Assembly (NCBI RefSeq): GCF_004804335.1
Contig: NZ_SRXY01000007.1
Coordinates: 248,001-312,000, forward strand
Direction: 5' to 3'
Source of the DNA: Pacificoceanicola onchidii
GTDB lineage: Bacteria; Pseudomonadota; Alphaproteobacteria; Rhodobacterales; Rhodobacteraceae
Length of the DNA: 64,000 bases
A program made the position numbers and the translations under genes. Shown one piece after another: positions 8,316 to 18,488 of the stretch. Under the pieces are notes generated by a model, which worked only from the letters and a program-made list of their open reading frames with translations, ran no database searches and was not told where the DNA came from. Position 1 is the first letter of the stretch, and each line of letters begins with the position of its first letter.

Positions 8316-9671
8316 ATGGACTCGCGAAATCAACTCGCCCGGCTGGGCCTTTTTGACGCAAAAGTACCGCGTTACACCTCGTACCCTACGGCGCCGCATT
8401 TCGCTGGCGGCGTAGGGCCAGACCGCTTTGCCGCGTGGATTGAAGCGCTCCCCGTTAATGGGGAAGTTTCGCTGTATGTGCACGTTCCTTTTTGTCGCAG
8501 ACTCTGTTGGTTCTGCGCCTGCCGGACGCAAGGCACAGCGACACTTAGCCCGGTCGAAGCTTATGTCGAGACGCTGAAGGCCGAATTGGCGATGCTGCGG
8601 CGGCATCTGCCAAAGGGAATCAAGCTGTCGCGGCTGCATTGGGGCGGCGGAACCCCGACGCTCCTGACGCCCGACATGATGAAAGATCTGCTGGGCGCGG
8701 TCCTTGAGACCGCCGAGTTTGGCGAAAATGCAGAGTTTTCCGTCGAGATTGATCCCAACGAAATCGACGGGGCGCGGCTGGATGTGCTGGCCGAGGGCGG
8801 CATGAACCGCGCGTCGATCGGTGTGCAGGATTTTGATCCGGCAATTCAGGAAACCATTGGCCGACCTCAGGGGTTCGATGTCACACGGGCGGCGGTGGAC
8901 ATGATCCGCGAACGCGGCGTCACCAGTCTGAACGCGGACATCCTGTTTGGTCTGCCGCACCAGAACCAGATGAAGATCACCGAAACGGTGCAGAAGCTGC
9001 TCAGCTTCAACCCGGATCGCGTGGCGCTTTATGGCTATGCGCACGTGCCGTGGATGGCCAAGCGCCAGCAGATGATCCCGTCGGATGCCCTGCCGACTCC
9101 GGCGGAGCGGCTTGCTTTGTTCGAGACGGCGCAGCGGTTGTTCCTCTGGGATGGCTATGAAGAGATTGGCATCGACCACTTTGCGCAGCCCTCCGACGGG
9201 CTTGCGATTGCCAAGAAGGTCGGCAAGCTGCGGCGCAACTTCCAGGGTTACACCGATGACACGGCCTCGGCGCTGATCGGGGTTGGGGCCTCGTCCATTT
9301 CGCGTTTCCCGCAAGGGTTTGCCCAGAACGCTCCGGCGACGTCCGCGCATACCTCTGCCATTCGGGAAGGGCGTTTCTCGACCGCACGCGGCCATGCCTT
9401 TGCCGGAGAGGATCTGCTGCGCAGCCGGTTGATCGAGATGGTCATGTGCGATTTCCGCATCGATGTTGCGGAGATTCTGCGCGACCACGAGATCACGCGC
9501 CCGGCGCTCATGCGGATTTTGCGCGATGCGGCGGGGCAGTTCGAAAACCTGCTGGATGTGACGCAGGATGCCCTGATCATCCCGCCCGATGCGCGCCCGC
9601 TGACCCGGTTGGTCGCCCGCGCGTTTGACGCCTATGATCTGAGCAAGGCGGGGCACAGCTCCGCGATCTGA
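8316..9671 (+). CDS. hemN: Oxygen-independent coproporphyrinogen III oxidase (radical SAM)
   Basis: HemN converts coproporphyrinogen III to protoporphyrinogen IX without oxygen. The protein is 451 residues, the usual length. The radical SAM cluster motif is C60-x3-C64-x2-C67-x-C69 (CRRLCWFCAC), which distinguishes true HemN from HemW-like proteins. Other marks are GGGTPTLL and YGYAHVPWMAKRQ. It is divergent from fnrL with an FNR box between, as expected for anaerobic or microaerobic induction. Its stop abuts the stop of the convergent marR gene with no gap. Confidence 0.96.
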   Translation: MDSRNQLARLGLFDAKVPRYTSYPTAPHFAGGVGPDRFAAWIEALPVNGEVSLYVHVPFCRRLCWFCACRTQGTATLSPVEAYVETLKAELAMLRRHLPKGIKLSRLHWGGGTPTLLTPDMMKDLLGAVLETAEFGENAEFSVEIDPNEIDGARLDVLAEGGMNRASIGVQDFDPAIQETIGRPQGFDVTRAAVDMIRERGVTSLNADILFGLPHQNQMKITETVQKLLSFNPDRVALYGYAHVPWMAKRQQMIPSDALPTPAERLALFETAQRLFLWDGYEEIGIDHFAQPSDGLAIAKKVGKLRRNFQGYTDDTASALIGVGASSISRFPQGFAQNAPATSAHTSAIREGRFSTARGHAFAGEDLLRSRLIEMVMCDFRIDVAEILRDHEITRPALMRILRDAAGQFENLLDVTQDALIIPPDARPLTRLVARAFDAYDLSKAGHSSAI

Positions 9672-10160
9672 TCAGTCTTTTTGAAGACCCGCGCCCCAGG
9701 TGCGCAGCAAGGCGTTCAGCGCCTTGCGTTCGTCCGGGTTCAGTGATGCCACCAGCGCGTGCTGGTTTGCCACGTGCTCCGTCACTGCCGCGTCAATCGT
9801 CTGAAATCCCTGATCCGTCAGTTTCACGATAAAGCCGCGTCCGTCGCCGGGGTTGGGTTGGCGCGCCAGCAAGCCTGCCTTCTCCAGCTTGTCGAGCCGG
9901 TTCGTCATGGTCCCGCTGGTCACCATGGTGGAGGCAAGCAGGCTCTTGATGTCCAGAGCATGCGGTGGCCCGGCGCGGCGCAGCGTGGCCAGAACGTCAA
10001 AGCCGGCCGCGCTCAGCCCATGTTTTTCAAAGACTTTTCCATGCGCCTCTGCCACGGCCTTGGCCAGCCGCGCAAGGCGCCCGATCAGCGCCATCGGGCC
10101 GACGTCGAGGTCTGGGCGCTCGGCGGTCCACTGCGCGATAATGCGGTCAATATCATCCAT
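9672..10160 (-). CDS. MarR family transcriptional regulator
   Basis: A 162-residue MarR-type winged-helix protein. The DNA-binding core includes LSAAGFDVLATLRRAGPP, the recognition helix region STMVTSGTMTNRLDKLEKAG and the wing PNPGDGRGFIVKLT. MarR proteins usually repress their own gene and a divergent transporter until a small ligand binds. Here the divergent neighbour is an EamA exporter, and two near-identical 18-bp palindromes lie between them. The ligand is unknown. Confidence 0.92.
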   Translation of the reverse strand: MDDIDRIIAQWTAERPDLDVGPMALIGRLARLAKAVAEAHGKVFEKHGLSAAGFDVLATLRRAGPPHALDIKSLLASTMVTSGTMTNRLDKLEKAGLLARQPNPGDGRGFIVKLTDQGFQTIDAAVTEHVANQHALVASLNPDERKALNALLRTWGAGLQKD

Positions 10161-10215
10161 GAGCGGACTCTACACAGGTTTTGCGAAGAGCTGAAACGGG
10201 TGATTTTGGCTCATG

Positions 10216-10259
10216 TATCTTGACGTCGAGATAAATGGATATATCTTGATGTCAGGATA
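10216..10259. promoter_or_regulatory. Tandem MarR-type operators
   Basis: TATCTTGACGTCGAGATA (10216-10233) and TATCTTGATGTCAGGATA (10242-10259) are two imperfect palindromes of the TATCTTGA-TCAAGATA type, separated by 8 bp, both followed by AATG. They lie between the divergent marR and EamA genes and are the obvious binding sites for the MarR protein. Confidence 0.8.
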
Positions 10260-10282
10260 AATGACCTGTTGGACGAAAAACC

Positions 10283-11179
10283 ATGACCCGCACTCAAGAC
10301 ATACTCCTGACAGCGCTGGCCCCTGCGGCCTGGGGCGCGTCTTACATCATTTCATCCGAACTCCTGCCCGGCGCGCCGCCAGTGATGGTGGCCGCCTTGC
10401 GCGCGCTTTCGGCCGGGGCGCTGTTGCTGCTGGTCACACGGCAAGTCCCGCGCAAGGACTGGATCGGGCGGCTTCTGGTGCTGGGCGTTCTGAACTTTGC
10501 TTTGTTTTTCAGCATGCTTTTCATCGCCGCTTATCGCCTGCCGGGCGGCGTGGCGGCGACCCTGGGCGCGACGCAGCCGCTGTTTGTGCTGTTCCTGGCG
10601 TGGCTCTGGCTGTCTACCCCCTTGTCTTTGGCTGCCATCGGCGCGGCGGTGACTGGGCTCGCGGGGGTCGGTCTGCTCATCCTTGGCCCGAATGCAGTGT
10701 TCGACTGGATCGGCATCGCGGCGGCGCTGGCTGGGGCAGTGTCCATGGCGGCGGGCACGGTTCTGGCGCGGCGCTGGCAATTGCCGGTTGCGCCGCTGAC
10801 CTTCGCCGCCTGGCAACTGCTGGCGGGCGGGCTGGTCCTGTTGCCGATTGCGCTGCTCGTTGACCCACGCCTTCCGGTTCTGGATACGCGCGGTGTTCTG
10901 GGCTTGCTCTGGCTTGGCACTTTTGGCGGCGCCTTGGCCTATTGGGCTTTCTTTCGCGGGATCCGTCGGCTGGGGCCTGCGGCGGTGGCCGGGCTCGGCT
11001 TCCTCAGCCCGCTATCCGCGGTTCTGCTCGGCTGGGGGATTCTCGGCCAGGCGCTCACGCCGATGCAGATGCTCGGTGCGGCACTGGTGCTTGGATCGGT
11101 CTGGGCGGGACAAAGGGCAAATCGCCCGGCTCAGCCCGCCCGTTCGAGGAACGCCGCGTTGAACAGTGCGCGGGTGTAG
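10283..11179 (+). CDS. EamA/DMT-family membrane exporter
   Basis: A 298-residue protein with about ten membrane segments and two EamA repeats, the usual layout of drug/metabolite transporters such as RhtA or YdcZ relatives. Clear marks are the N-terminal AAWGASYIISSELLP and, in the second half, FGGALAYWAFFRGIRRLGPA. It probably exports an amino acid or small toxic compound. Expression is probably controlled by the divergent MarR protein through two operators. The last 49 bp overlap the 3' end of the convergent ABC transporter gene, so the C-terminal tail may not be important. Confidence 0.88.
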   Translation: MTRTQDILLTALAPAAWGASYIISSELLPGAPPVMVAALRALSAGALLLLVTRQVPRKDWIGRLLVLGVLNFALFFSMLFIAAYRLPGGVAATLGATQPLFVLFLAWLWLSTPLSLAAIGAAVTGLAGVGLLILGPNAVFDWIGIAAALAGAVSMAAGTVLARRWQLPVAPLTFAAWQLLAGGLVLLPIALLVDPRLPVLDTRGVLGLLWLGTFGGALAYWAFFRGIRRLGPAAVAGLGFLSPLSAVLLGWGILGQALTPMQMLGAALVLGSVWAGQRANRPAQPARSRNAALNSARV

Positions 11180-12726
11180 GGATCCTGCGGGTTGTCGAAA
11201 AGGTCAGCGGCCTCGCCCGCCTCAACCACGTCACCTTGCTTCATCACGATGACCTTGTGGCTCATGGCGCGCACGACCTTCAGATCGTGGCTGATGAAGA
11301 GATAGGCGAGGTTGTACTTGGCCTGAAGCTTGCGCAGCAGATCGACGATCTGCACCTGAACCGTCATATCAAGCGCGCTTGTCGGCTCATCGAGCACCAC
11401 AAGCCGGGGCCGCAGCACCATGGCGCGGGCGATGGCGATGCGCTGGCGCTGACCGCCGGAAAACTCGTGCGGGTAGCGGTGCATCGTTGCCGGATCGAGG
11501 CCAACCTCGGTCATGACTTCGGTCACAAGCTCCCGCGCCGGACGTCCATCGGGGGAGCCGTGCACGCCAAGCCCTTCGGCGATGATCTGCTCGCAGGTCA
11601 TGCGGGGGGAGAGGGAGCCAAAGGGATCCTGAAAGACGATCTGCATCTCCGAGCGCAGTCGCCTGAGTTCGCGCGTCGACCATTTGCGCAGATCCTGCCC
11701 GCGATAGGAAATGCCGCCCTCGGAGCCGATCAGCCGCATGATGGCGAGCGCCAGCGTGGTCTTGCCTGACCCGCTTTCACCCACGATCCCCACGGTTTCC
11801 CCGGCCCGGACCGCCATGGAGGCGTCATTGACCGCCTTCACGTAGCCCACGGTGCGTTTCAGCAAGCCGCGCTGGATCGGGAACCAGATTTTCAGGTTCT
11901 CGGTGCGGGCGATTTCCTCGGCATCGGCGGGGACTGGCTCGGGCAGGCCCGTGCTTTCCGCCGACAGGAGCATTTGCGTGTACGCATGTTGCGGATTGTC
12001 GAAGATTTCCAGCGTCGGCCCCTGTTCGACAATCTCGCCGTTCTTCATCACACAGACCCGATCCGCGAATTTGCGCACGATGGTCAGATCGTGGGTGATG
12101 AACAGAAGGCTCATGTTTTCCGAAGCTTTCAGCTCCGCCAGTAGCTCCAGAATCTGCGCCTGAATGGTCACGTCGAGCGCCGTTGTCGGCTCGTCCGCGA
12201 TCAGAAGCTCTGGCCCGTTGGCCAGCGCCATGGCGATCATGACGCGCTGGCGCTGCCCGCCGGACAGCTGGTGCGGATAAGAGGTGAGGCGGTTTTCCGG
12301 ATCGCGAATGCCGACCTTGTTGAGCAGGTCGATGATGCGGGCGCGGGCCTTGTCGCCGGTGAGGCCCTGATGCAGCAGCAGGCTTTCGGCGAGCTGTTTT
12401 TCGATTGTGTGCAGCGGGTTGAGTGAGGTCATCGGCTCCTGGAAGATGAAGCTGATGTCATTGCCGCGCACGTCGCGCAGAAGTTTGTCCGGCGCGCCGA
12501 TCATCTCCTGATCGTTGTAGCGCACGGAGCCTTCGACGGTTGCGGCATCCCCGAGAAGGGAGACCGTGGAGAGCGCCGTGACAGACTTGCCCGACCCGGA
12601 TTCGCCGACCAAGGCCACGGTCTCGCCGCGCGCAATGTCAAAGCTGACGCCTTTGACGGCCATGGTGCTCTGACCGTCCTGCGAAAAGCTGACCTTGAGG
12701 TCTTTCACTTCAAGGATGTGGCTCAT
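11131..12726 (-). CDS. yejF: Peptide ABC transporter ATPase, two fused ATP-binding domains (YejF-like)
   Basis: A 531-residue protein with two complete ABC domains. Each has Walker A (GESGSGKS at about residue 39 and GESGSGKT at about 317), a signature (LSGGQRQRV and FSGGQRQRI) and Walker B (LLIADEPT and LVVLDEPT). The fused form is typical of YejF, which powers uptake of oligopeptides, including microcin C in E. coli. Its start overlaps the stop of yejE, and the four genes yejA-B-E-F form one minus-strand operon. Confidence 0.93.
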   Translation of the reverse strand: MSHILEVKDLKVSFSQDGQSTMAVKGVSFDIARGETVALVGESGSGKSVTALSTVSLLGDAATVEGSVRYNDQEMIGAPDKLLRDVRGNDISFIFQEPMTSLNPLHTIEKQLAESLLLHQGLTGDKARARIIDLLNKVGIRDPENRLTSYPHQLSGGQRQRVMIAMALANGPELLIADEPTTALDVTIQAQILELLAELKASENMSLLFITHDLTIVRKFADRVCVMKNGEIVEQGPTLEIFDNPQHAYTQMLLSAESTGLPEPVPADAEEIARTENLKIWFPIQRGLLKRTVGYVKAVNDASMAVRAGETVGIVGESGSGKTTLALAIMRLIGSEGGISYRGQDLRKWSTRELRRLRSEMQIVFQDPFGSLSPRMTCEQIIAEGLGVHGSPDGRPARELVTEVMTEVGLDPATMHRYPHEFSGGQRQRIAIARAMVLRPRLVVLDEPTSALDMTVQVQIVDLLRKLQAKYNLAYLFISHDLKVVRAMSHKVIVMKQGDVVEAGEAADLFDNPQDPYTRALFNAAFLERAG

Positions 12727-13829
12727 GTGAAGGTCTTTCGCGGGTCAAAGGCATCGCGCACGCCTTCGAAGATGAAGACAAGCAGGGAGAGCATCACCGC
12801 AAAGACGGTGAAGGCCGTGAAGGCGAGCCATGGGGCTTGCAGGTTTTGTTTGGCTTGCAGGGTCAACTCGCCGAGCGACGGGGCCGAAGAGGGCAGGCCA
12901 AAGCCGAGGAAATCGAGGCCAGCCAGCGTGCTGATCGTGCCGGTGACGATGAAGGGCAGCATGGTCAGGGTGGCGACCATGGCATTGGGCAGCATGTGGC
13001 GGAACATGATGGTCCAGTTCGACACGCCCAAAGCGCGGGCGGCGCGGACGTATTCGAGGTTGCGGGCGCGCAGGAACTCGGCACGCACCACGCCCACAAG
13101 CGCTGTCCAGCCGAACAGGATCGACAGGACCACCAAGAGCCAGAAACTTCGCCCAAGGATCGCAAAGAGGATGATGATCACGTAGATCGACGGGGTTGCG
13201 CCCCAGATCTCGATCACTCGCTGGAATATCAAATCCAGCCAACCGCCGAAGAAGCCCTGCAACGCCCCGGCGATGATGCCGATGATCGAGGCGCAGATGG
13301 TGACGATCAGGGTAAAGAGGATCGACAGGCGGAAGCCATAGATCACCCGCGCGAGCACGTCCCGTTTGGTGTCATCCGTGCCGAGCCAGTTTTGGTCATT
13401 CGGGGGCAGGGGGGCCGCGCCGGGGCGGTCCACGGGGGTGGTGTAGCTGTAGGGGATGAGCGGCCAGAGCATCCAGCCTTTCTCAAAGTCGCCTTCCAAA
13501 GCCTCGCCGCTGTCCACCGCTTCGATCAGGTCTTCGGGCGCGTCAAAGCAATCCTCCAGCCCGCCGGTCTTGATCAGACATTGCACCTCCGGGTCGCGGT
13601 AGGCGGCCTCGGTTCGGAAATCCCCGCCAAAGGCGGTCTCCGGGTAGAAGTTGAAGATGGGGGTGAAGTACTCGCCGCGGTAATTGACCACGATGGGTTT
13701 GTCGTTGGCGATGAACTCCGCAAAGAGCGAGAGGATAAAGAAGAACAGGAATATCCAGAGAGACCAGAACGCACGGCCATTGCGGCGGAAGTTGCGCCAG
13801 CGGCGTTGGTTGAGAGGGGAGAGTGCCAT
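12723..13829 (-). CDS. yejE: Peptide ABC transporter permease (YejE-like)
   Basis: A 368-residue inner-membrane permease of the DppC/OppC group. The N-terminus MALSPLNQRRWRNFRRN is diagnostic of YejE, so I chose the ATG at 13829 and not an earlier one that would overlap yejB. A long periplasmic stretch (about residues 40-150) follows the first helix. The EAA loop (residues about 270-300, ARALGVSNWTIMFRHMLPN) contacts the ATPase. It works with YejB. Confidence 0.93.
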   Translation of the reverse strand: MALSPLNQRRWRNFRRNGRAFWSLWIFLFFFILSLFAEFIANDKPIVVNYRGEYFTPIFNFYPETAFGGDFRTEAAYRDPEVQCLIKTGGLEDCFDAPEDLIEAVDSGEALEGDFEKGWMLWPLIPYSYTTPVDRPGAAPLPPNDQNWLGTDDTKRDVLARVIYGFRLSILFTLIVTICASIIGIIAGALQGFFGGWLDLIFQRVIEIWGATPSIYVIIILFAILGRSFWLLVVLSILFGWTALVGVVRAEFLRARNLEYVRAARALGVSNWTIMFRHMLPNAMVATLTMLPFIVTGTISTLAGLDFLGFGLPSSAPSLGELTLQAKQNLQAPWLAFTAFTVFAVMLSLLVFIFEGVRDAFDPRKTFT

Positions 13830-13833
13830 GTCG

Positions 13834-14907
13834 TCAGCCCTCCCGCTTTTCAAAGTCGATGCGCGGATCGACGAAGACATACATCAGGTCCGACAGGATA
13901 TTCACCACAAGGCCGATCAGGCCAAAGATAAAGAGCGTGCCGAAGATCACCGGGTAATCGCGCGCCACGGCGGCTTCGAACCCGAGACGGCCCAGCCCGT
14001 CGAGCGAAAAGATCGTCTCGATGATCAGCGAGCCGGAGAAGAACACGCCGATGAACACCGCCGGAAAGCCCGCGATGACAATCAGCATGGCGTTGCGGAA
14101 GATGTGACCATAGAGGACGCGTTGTTCCGTGAGGCCCTTGGCGCGGGCGGTGATGACGTAGTGTTTCTTGATCTCGTCAAGAAAGCTGTTCTTGGTCAGC
14201 AGGGTGAGCGTGGCAAAAGCGGAAATCGTCGAGGCGATGACCGGCAGGGCGATGTGCCAGAAGTAATCGCCGATTTTGCCGATGAGGCTGAGATCGTCGA
14301 AATTGTCGGAGGTCAGGCCACGCAGCGGGAAGATCTGCCAGTAACTGCCGCCTGCGAAGAGTACGAGCAGGAGGATGGCAAAGAGAAAGCCGGGGATGGC
14401 GTAGGCGACGATGATCGCGCCGGAGGTCCATGTGTCAAAGCTGGACCCGTCCTTCACCGCTTTGCGAATGCCGAGCGGGATCGAGATGATATAGGCGATC
14501 AGCGTGGACCACAGGCCAAGGCTGATGGAGACGGGCATCTTTTCGATCACTAGATCAATGACCGAGATGGACCGGAAGTAACTCTCGCCAAAGTCCAGCG
14601 TCATGTAGTTCCACAGCATGTTCAGGAAGCGTTCGAGCGGCGGTTTGTCGAAGCCGAATTCTTTCTCCAGCTGCTCGATGAAATCCGGCGGCAGGCCTCT
14701 GCGGCCCACGCCGTCTTCGCCTGCGGCGGCAACCTCGCCGCCACCACCTGCGATGCCCTGGAACACGTCACCCTCGCCCTCGATCTGGGCGATGATCTGC
14801 TCAATTGGCCCGCCGGGGACAAACTGGACGAGGGCGAAGTTGATGATCATGATCCCGATCAGCGTCGGGATGATGAGCAGCAGTCGTCTGAGGATATAGG
14901 CGCCCAT
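13834..14907 (-). CDS. yejB: Peptide ABC transporter permease (YejB-like)
   Basis: A 357-residue permease of the DppB/OppB group with the N-terminal [19 protein letters not shown] and [10 protein letters not shown] Gly/Ala-rich periplasmic loop at about residues 50-65 is typical of YejB. The EAA loop reads [19 protein letters not shown]. It pairs with YejE to form the membrane channel and starts 6 bp after the yejA stop. Confidence 0.93.
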   Translation of the reverse strand: MGAYILRRLLLIIPTLIGIMIINFALVQFVPGGPIEQIIAQIEGEGDVFQGIAGGGGEVAAAGEDGVGRRGLPPDFIEQLEKEFGFDKPPLERFLNMLWNYMTLDFGESYFRSISVIDLVIEKMPVSISLGLWSTLIAYIISIPLGIRKAVKDGSSFDTWTSGAIIVAYAIPGFLFAILLLVLFAGGSYWQIFPLRGLTSDNFDDLSLIGKIGDYFWHIALPVIASTISAFATLTLLTKNSFLDEIKKHYVITARAKGLTEQRVLYGHIFRNAMLIVIAGFPAVFIGVFFSGSLIIETIFSLDGLGRLGFEAAVARDYPVIFGTLFIFGLIGLVVNILSDLMYVFVDPRIDFEKREG

Positions 14908-14913
14908 GGGGGG

Positions 14914-16809
14914 TTAAAGCGCCCCGGCGTCGCGCAGCGCCTGCGCCTTGTCCTCGTCCCACCACCAGATCGAGCTTTCACCCATGGACAGCGGCGGCGG
15001 GTTGTCGGCGTAGGGGCGGCCAAACACATCGCGGTAGGCGATGGTGTGCGTGCCCTTTGTCCATTGCGGCACCCAGATGTGCATGGCGCGCAGAACGCGG
15101 TCGAGCGCATGGACGGCCACGTCCAGTTCTTCGCGCGTTTTGGCATCGGCAATCACGCGGATCAACTTGTCGACGCCTTCGTTCGAAAGGCCCGCCACGT
15201 TCACGGAGCCGGGCGTGTCCACCGAAGCGGAGCCAAAGATTTGCTGAAGCTCATCACCGGGGGTCTGCGACATGGCGAAACGCTGGGTGACCATGTCGTA
15301 ATCGAAATTCTTCTCACGCTCCTGCGCTTCGGCGGGGTCCACGCGGTTGGCGGAGGCGTCGATGCCGAGGCGTTTCAGGTTTTCGATATAGGGGTTGATG
15401 ATGCGGTCAAAGCTGGGGCTGTCGTTCAGCACCTCGATCTCCAGCTTCACGCCGTCCTTGTAGCGGAAACCATCGTCCCCCACGACCCAGCCCGCCTCTT
15501 CGAGCATCTTGCCCGCGCGCCGCAGGGCGCGGCGGTCTGCGAGGTCTGCGGCTTTGGACGTGGCCGGAACATAAGCCTCTTCTGTAAAGACGGTTTCCGG
15601 GAAGTACTCGCGCAGCGGCTCAAGGATGGCCAGTTCCGCTTCGGAGGGCATGCCGGTGGCCTCGAGGGTCGGGGAGTTTTCCCAGAAGCTGTCGGTGCGG
15701 TTGTAGAGGCCGTAGAACAGGCTCTCATTCGACCATTCGAAGTTGAAGGCCATGCCGATGGCTTCACGCACGCGCGGATCGCTGAACTTGTCGCGGCGGA
15801 GGTTGAACCAGAAGCCCTGCGTGCCGGAGGGGCGGCCATCGGGCAGCACTTCTTTCTGAACATAGCCCGCGTTCAGGTCCGGGAAATCGTAACCGGTGCC
15901 CCAGACTTTTGAGCTGTACTCTTCGCGGAAGAGATAGGCCCCGCCTTTGAAGGCCTCAAAGGCTGTGGTGTAATCGGCGAAGTACTCGAACTTGATCGTG
16001 TCGAAGTTGTTCTGACCCACGTTGATCGGCAGATCGGCGGCCCAGTAATCATCGCGGCGCTTGTAGGTTACGGATTTTCCGGGCTCGACGCTGTCGAGCA
16101 GATAGGCACCGGAGCCGAGCGGTGGCTCAAGGCTGCTTTCGGTGAAATCCACGGTCTCATAGTAGGCTTCCGACAGGATCGGAATGCCGCCGGCGGTCAT
16201 CAGAAGTTCACGCAGCGGGCCTTCGGGATCGAAGGTGAACTTGATCGTGTGATCGTCGATCACTTCGACGGATTTGAAGTACTGGAAGGTGGTCTTGAAG
16301 GAGGGGCGGCCCTTGTCCTTCAGGATGTTGTAGGAAAACAGAACGTCCTGCGCGCGCACCGGGGAGCCGTCGCTGAACTGCGCCTCGGGCCGCATGCGGA
16401 AGATCACCCACTCCCGGTTTTCCGGATATTCGAGGCTTTCCGCCACGAGCCCGTACATCGCGTCCGGCTCTTCAAGATTGCCGGACATGAGCGTGTCATA
16501 GAAGACGGAGGCCCCGGCGGCGGCGTTGCCCTTGAGGATATAGGGTGTGAGGCTGTCGAAGGTGCCGAAGGCCCATGTGGAGAACTCGCCGCCCTTGGGC
16601 GCATCGGGGTTCACATAGTCAAAATGGGTGTAATCCGCATCGTATTTCAGGTTGCCAAAGGTCGAGACGCCATGCGCTTCGATCGTATCCCCTTCGGCGG
16701 AGGCGAAGGTCGCCGCAAAGGCGAGCACAAGCGCACCAAGCGCCACGGCGGTGGGTTTGACCCGGGATGGCAGCGTGATGCTCTGGCTGCGGGCTTCGTG
16801 TCTGTCCAT
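14914..16809 (-). CDS. yejA: Periplasmic peptide-binding protein (YejA-like)
   Basis: A 631-residue solute-binding protein (SBP family 5). It has a signal peptide ending ATFASAEGD, then HGVSTFGNLKYDADYTHFDY and DAPKGGEFSTWAFGTFD, which are typical of YejA proteins. I chose the ATG at 16809 because GGGGAG lies 6 bp upstream; longer frames lack a ribosome site. It captures oligopeptides in the periplasm for YejBEF and is the first gene of the operon. Confidence 0.92.
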   Translation of the reverse strand: MDRHEARSQSITLPSRVKPTAVALGALVLAFAATFASAEGDTIEAHGVSTFGNLKYDADYTHFDYVNPDAPKGGEFSTWAFGTFDSLTPYILKGNAAAGASVFYDTLMSGNLEEPDAMYGLVAESLEYPENREWVIFRMRPEAQFSDGSPVRAQDVLFSYNILKDKGRPSFKTTFQYFKSVEVIDDHTIKFTFDPEGPLRELLMTAGGIPILSEAYYETVDFTESSLEPPLGSGAYLLDSVEPGKSVTYKRRDDYWAADLPINVGQNNFDTIKFEYFADYTTAFEAFKGGAYLFREEYSSKVWGTGYDFPDLNAGYVQKEVLPDGRPSGTQGFWFNLRRDKFSDPRVREAIGMAFNFEWSNESLFYGLYNRTDSFWENSPTLEATGMPSEAELAILEPLREYFPETVFTEEAYVPATSKAADLADRRALRRAGKMLEEAGWVVGDDGFRYKDGVKLEIEVLNDSPSFDRIINPYIENLKRLGIDASANRVDPAEAQEREKNFDYDMVTQRFAMSQTPGDELQQIFGSASVDTPGSVNVAGLSNEGVDKLIRVIADAKTREELDVAVHALDRVLRAMHIWVPQWTKGTHTIAYRDVFGRPYADNPPPLSMGESSIWWWDEDKAQALRDAGAL

Positions 16810-16955
16810 GTGCTCTCCCCTTGCGATTGGGGCCATTTTCGGCCTGTTAACCATGTTATTGGGGCTAGGCTTGCATTGATCAAGTTGAGATTGCGTAAAC
16901 GTGAGCAATCTCACGCGCCATTTGATCAGTCTGCGTGACATGAATGCCGAACACG

Positions 16956-16986
16956 AAAAAGGGCCGCACCCTGTGGCGCGGCCCTT
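16956..16986 (-). terminator. Intrinsic terminator of cycM
   Basis: On the minus strand AAGGGCCGC pairs with GCGGCCCTT around a ten-base loop and is followed by TTTTT. It lies 26 bp beyond the cycM stop. Confidence 0.85.
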
Positions 16987-17011
16987 CGGAAAATCGGAAG
17001 TGTGGTTGAGA

Positions 17012-17527
17012 TCAACCGCCGACGGACTGCAGATAGGCGATCAGGTTCGCGCGATCCGTGTCCTTCTTCAGGCCTTTGAAGCTCATGGTGGTGCCGCTGG
17101 CGGAGCCTTTGACGTCCGTCAGGAAGGTGTTCAGGTTTTCCGGGGACCATGTGTCGCCAACCTGGTTGAGCGCACCGGAGTAGCCGAAGCCGTCGATCGC
17201 GCCGATCGGTCGATCCACAACGCCATTGAGGTAGGGGCCGGTTGCGTTGGAGCCGTCGAGCTTGTGGCAAGCCTTGCACTTGCCAAAGACTTTCGAGCCC
17301 TTGTCAACGTCGGCCGCGGCAAGAAGCGTGGCGAAGTCAACCTCTTCTTCGGGCTCGGAGGAGCCGCCGGTTTCCACCTCGATCACATAGGCTGCCGTCT
17401 GCTCGCCGTGACCGTGGCCACCGCCGGTGTGGTATAGCACCTCAGCACCCCACTTGCCCAGCAGGAAAACCAGGAAGGTGCCGCAGACACCGCCCACGAT
17501 TTTTGTCAATGTCATCGTATCCAGCAT
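17012..17527 (-). CDS. cycM: Membrane-anchored cytochrome c (c552/CycM type)
   Basis: A 171-residue class I cytochrome c with an uncleaved N-terminal anchor (residues about 8-26, IVGGVCGTFLVFLLG), a His/Gly- and acid-rich linker, and the haem motif CKACH (about residues 84-88). The region TGPYLNGVVDRPIGAIDGF and the axial methionine in TTMSFKGL complete the fold. In Paracoccus the homologue carries electrons from the bc1 complex to terminal oxidases, so it may serve the cbb3 oxidase. It is monocistronic, with its own terminator. Confidence 0.92.
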   Translation of the reverse strand: MLDTMTLTKIVGGVCGTFLVFLLGKWGAEVLYHTGGGHGHGEQTAAYVIEVETGGSSEPEEEVDFATLLAAADVDKGSKVFGKCKACHKLDGSNATGPYLNGVVDRPIGAIDGFGYSGALNQVGDTWSPENLNTFLTDVKGSASGTTMSFKGLKKDTDRANLIAYLQSVGG

Positions 17528-17654
17528 GAGTAGCCCTGTTTGTTCGAAACTTGGTTCGGCGGCTATCTACGGCTTCCCTTCGCACATGGCAAGGTATAGA
17601 AGCCGCGACCAATCGCCCGATCCGGGGATTTTGCACTTTTTGGGAGTGGCTGCC

Positions 17655-18488
17655 ATGAGCAACTGCATCGCCTTTCAGGGGGAATTGGGCGCCTATTCGC
17701 ACCAGGCCTGCGCCAACGCGCGGCCCGACATGGAACCATTGCCGTGCAAAACCTTTGAGGATGTGATCGACGCCGTCAAAAGCGGCAAAGCGGCGCTGGC
17801 CATGCTTCCGGTGGAAAACACGATCTATGGCCGTGTTGCGGACATTCACCGCCTTCTGCCCGAAAGCGGGCTCAAGATCATCGGAGAGGCGTTTGTGCGT
17901 GTGCACATCAATCTTCTGGGGGTGCAGGGCGCGAAGCTCGAAGACGTGAAAGAGGCGCATTCCCACGTTGTTCTCTTGCCGCAATGCGCCGGATTCCTGA
18001 AGGAGCACGGGATTCGCGGGCGGGTGAATGCGGACAATGCCCGCGCCGCGCGCGAGATTTCCGAGCGCGGTGAACCTGCGGTTGCGGCGCTTGCGAGCGA
18101 GCTGGCGGCTCAGATTTACGGGCTCGACGTGCTGGCACGGCACATCGAAGACACCGATTCCAACACCACCCGCTTCTTGCTCATGGCCGATCAGGGCGAC
18201 AACGCGCGCCGGGGTGAGCACGGGATGATGACAACTTTTGTCTTCCAGGTGCGCAACATTCCGGCGGCCTTGTACAAGGCGATGGGCGGTTTCGCGACAA
18301 ACGGCGTAAACATGACCAAGCTCGAAAGCTACATGGTTGGCGGCTCTTTTACCGCAACGCAGTTTTATGCGGATATCGAAGGGCACCCGGAGGATCCGGC
18401 CGTGAAACGGGCGCTCGAAGAGCTGGAATACTTCACCTCGATGCTCGAAATCCTCGGGGTGTATCCGCGCGATTCGCAGCGCGACTAG
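17655..18488 (+). CDS. pheA: Prephenate dehydratase
   Basis: A 277-residue enzyme that converts prephenate to phenylpyruvate in phenylalanine synthesis. It has the dehydratase domain (FQGELGAYSHQA at the start; the catalytic T-R-F motif in SNTTRFLLMA) and a C-terminal ACT domain for feedback control. The usual ESRP of the phenylalanine site appears as ESYM. No chorismate mutase domain is present, as usual in alphaproteobacteria. I chose the ATG at 17655. The stop overlaps that of the convergent ogt gene by 4 bp. Confidence 0.95.
   Translation: MSNCIAFQGELGAYSHQACANARPDMEPLPCKTFEDVIDAVKSGKAALAMLPVENTIYGRVADIHRLLPESGLKIIGEAFVRVHINLLGVQGAKLEDVKEAHSHVVLLPQCAGFLKEHGIRGRVNADNARAAREISERGEPAVAALASELAAQIYGLDVLARHIEDTDSNTTRFLLMADQGDNARRGEHGMMTTFVFQVRNIPAALYKAMGGFATNGVNMTKLESYMVGGSFTATQFYADIEGHPEDPAVKRALEELEYFTSMLEILGVYPRDSQRD

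Noticed and set aside
16870-16885. TTGCATTGATCAA upstream of yejA considered as an FNR site
   Set aside because: The half-sites do not match TTGA-N6-TCAA, and the gene family is not a known FNR target.
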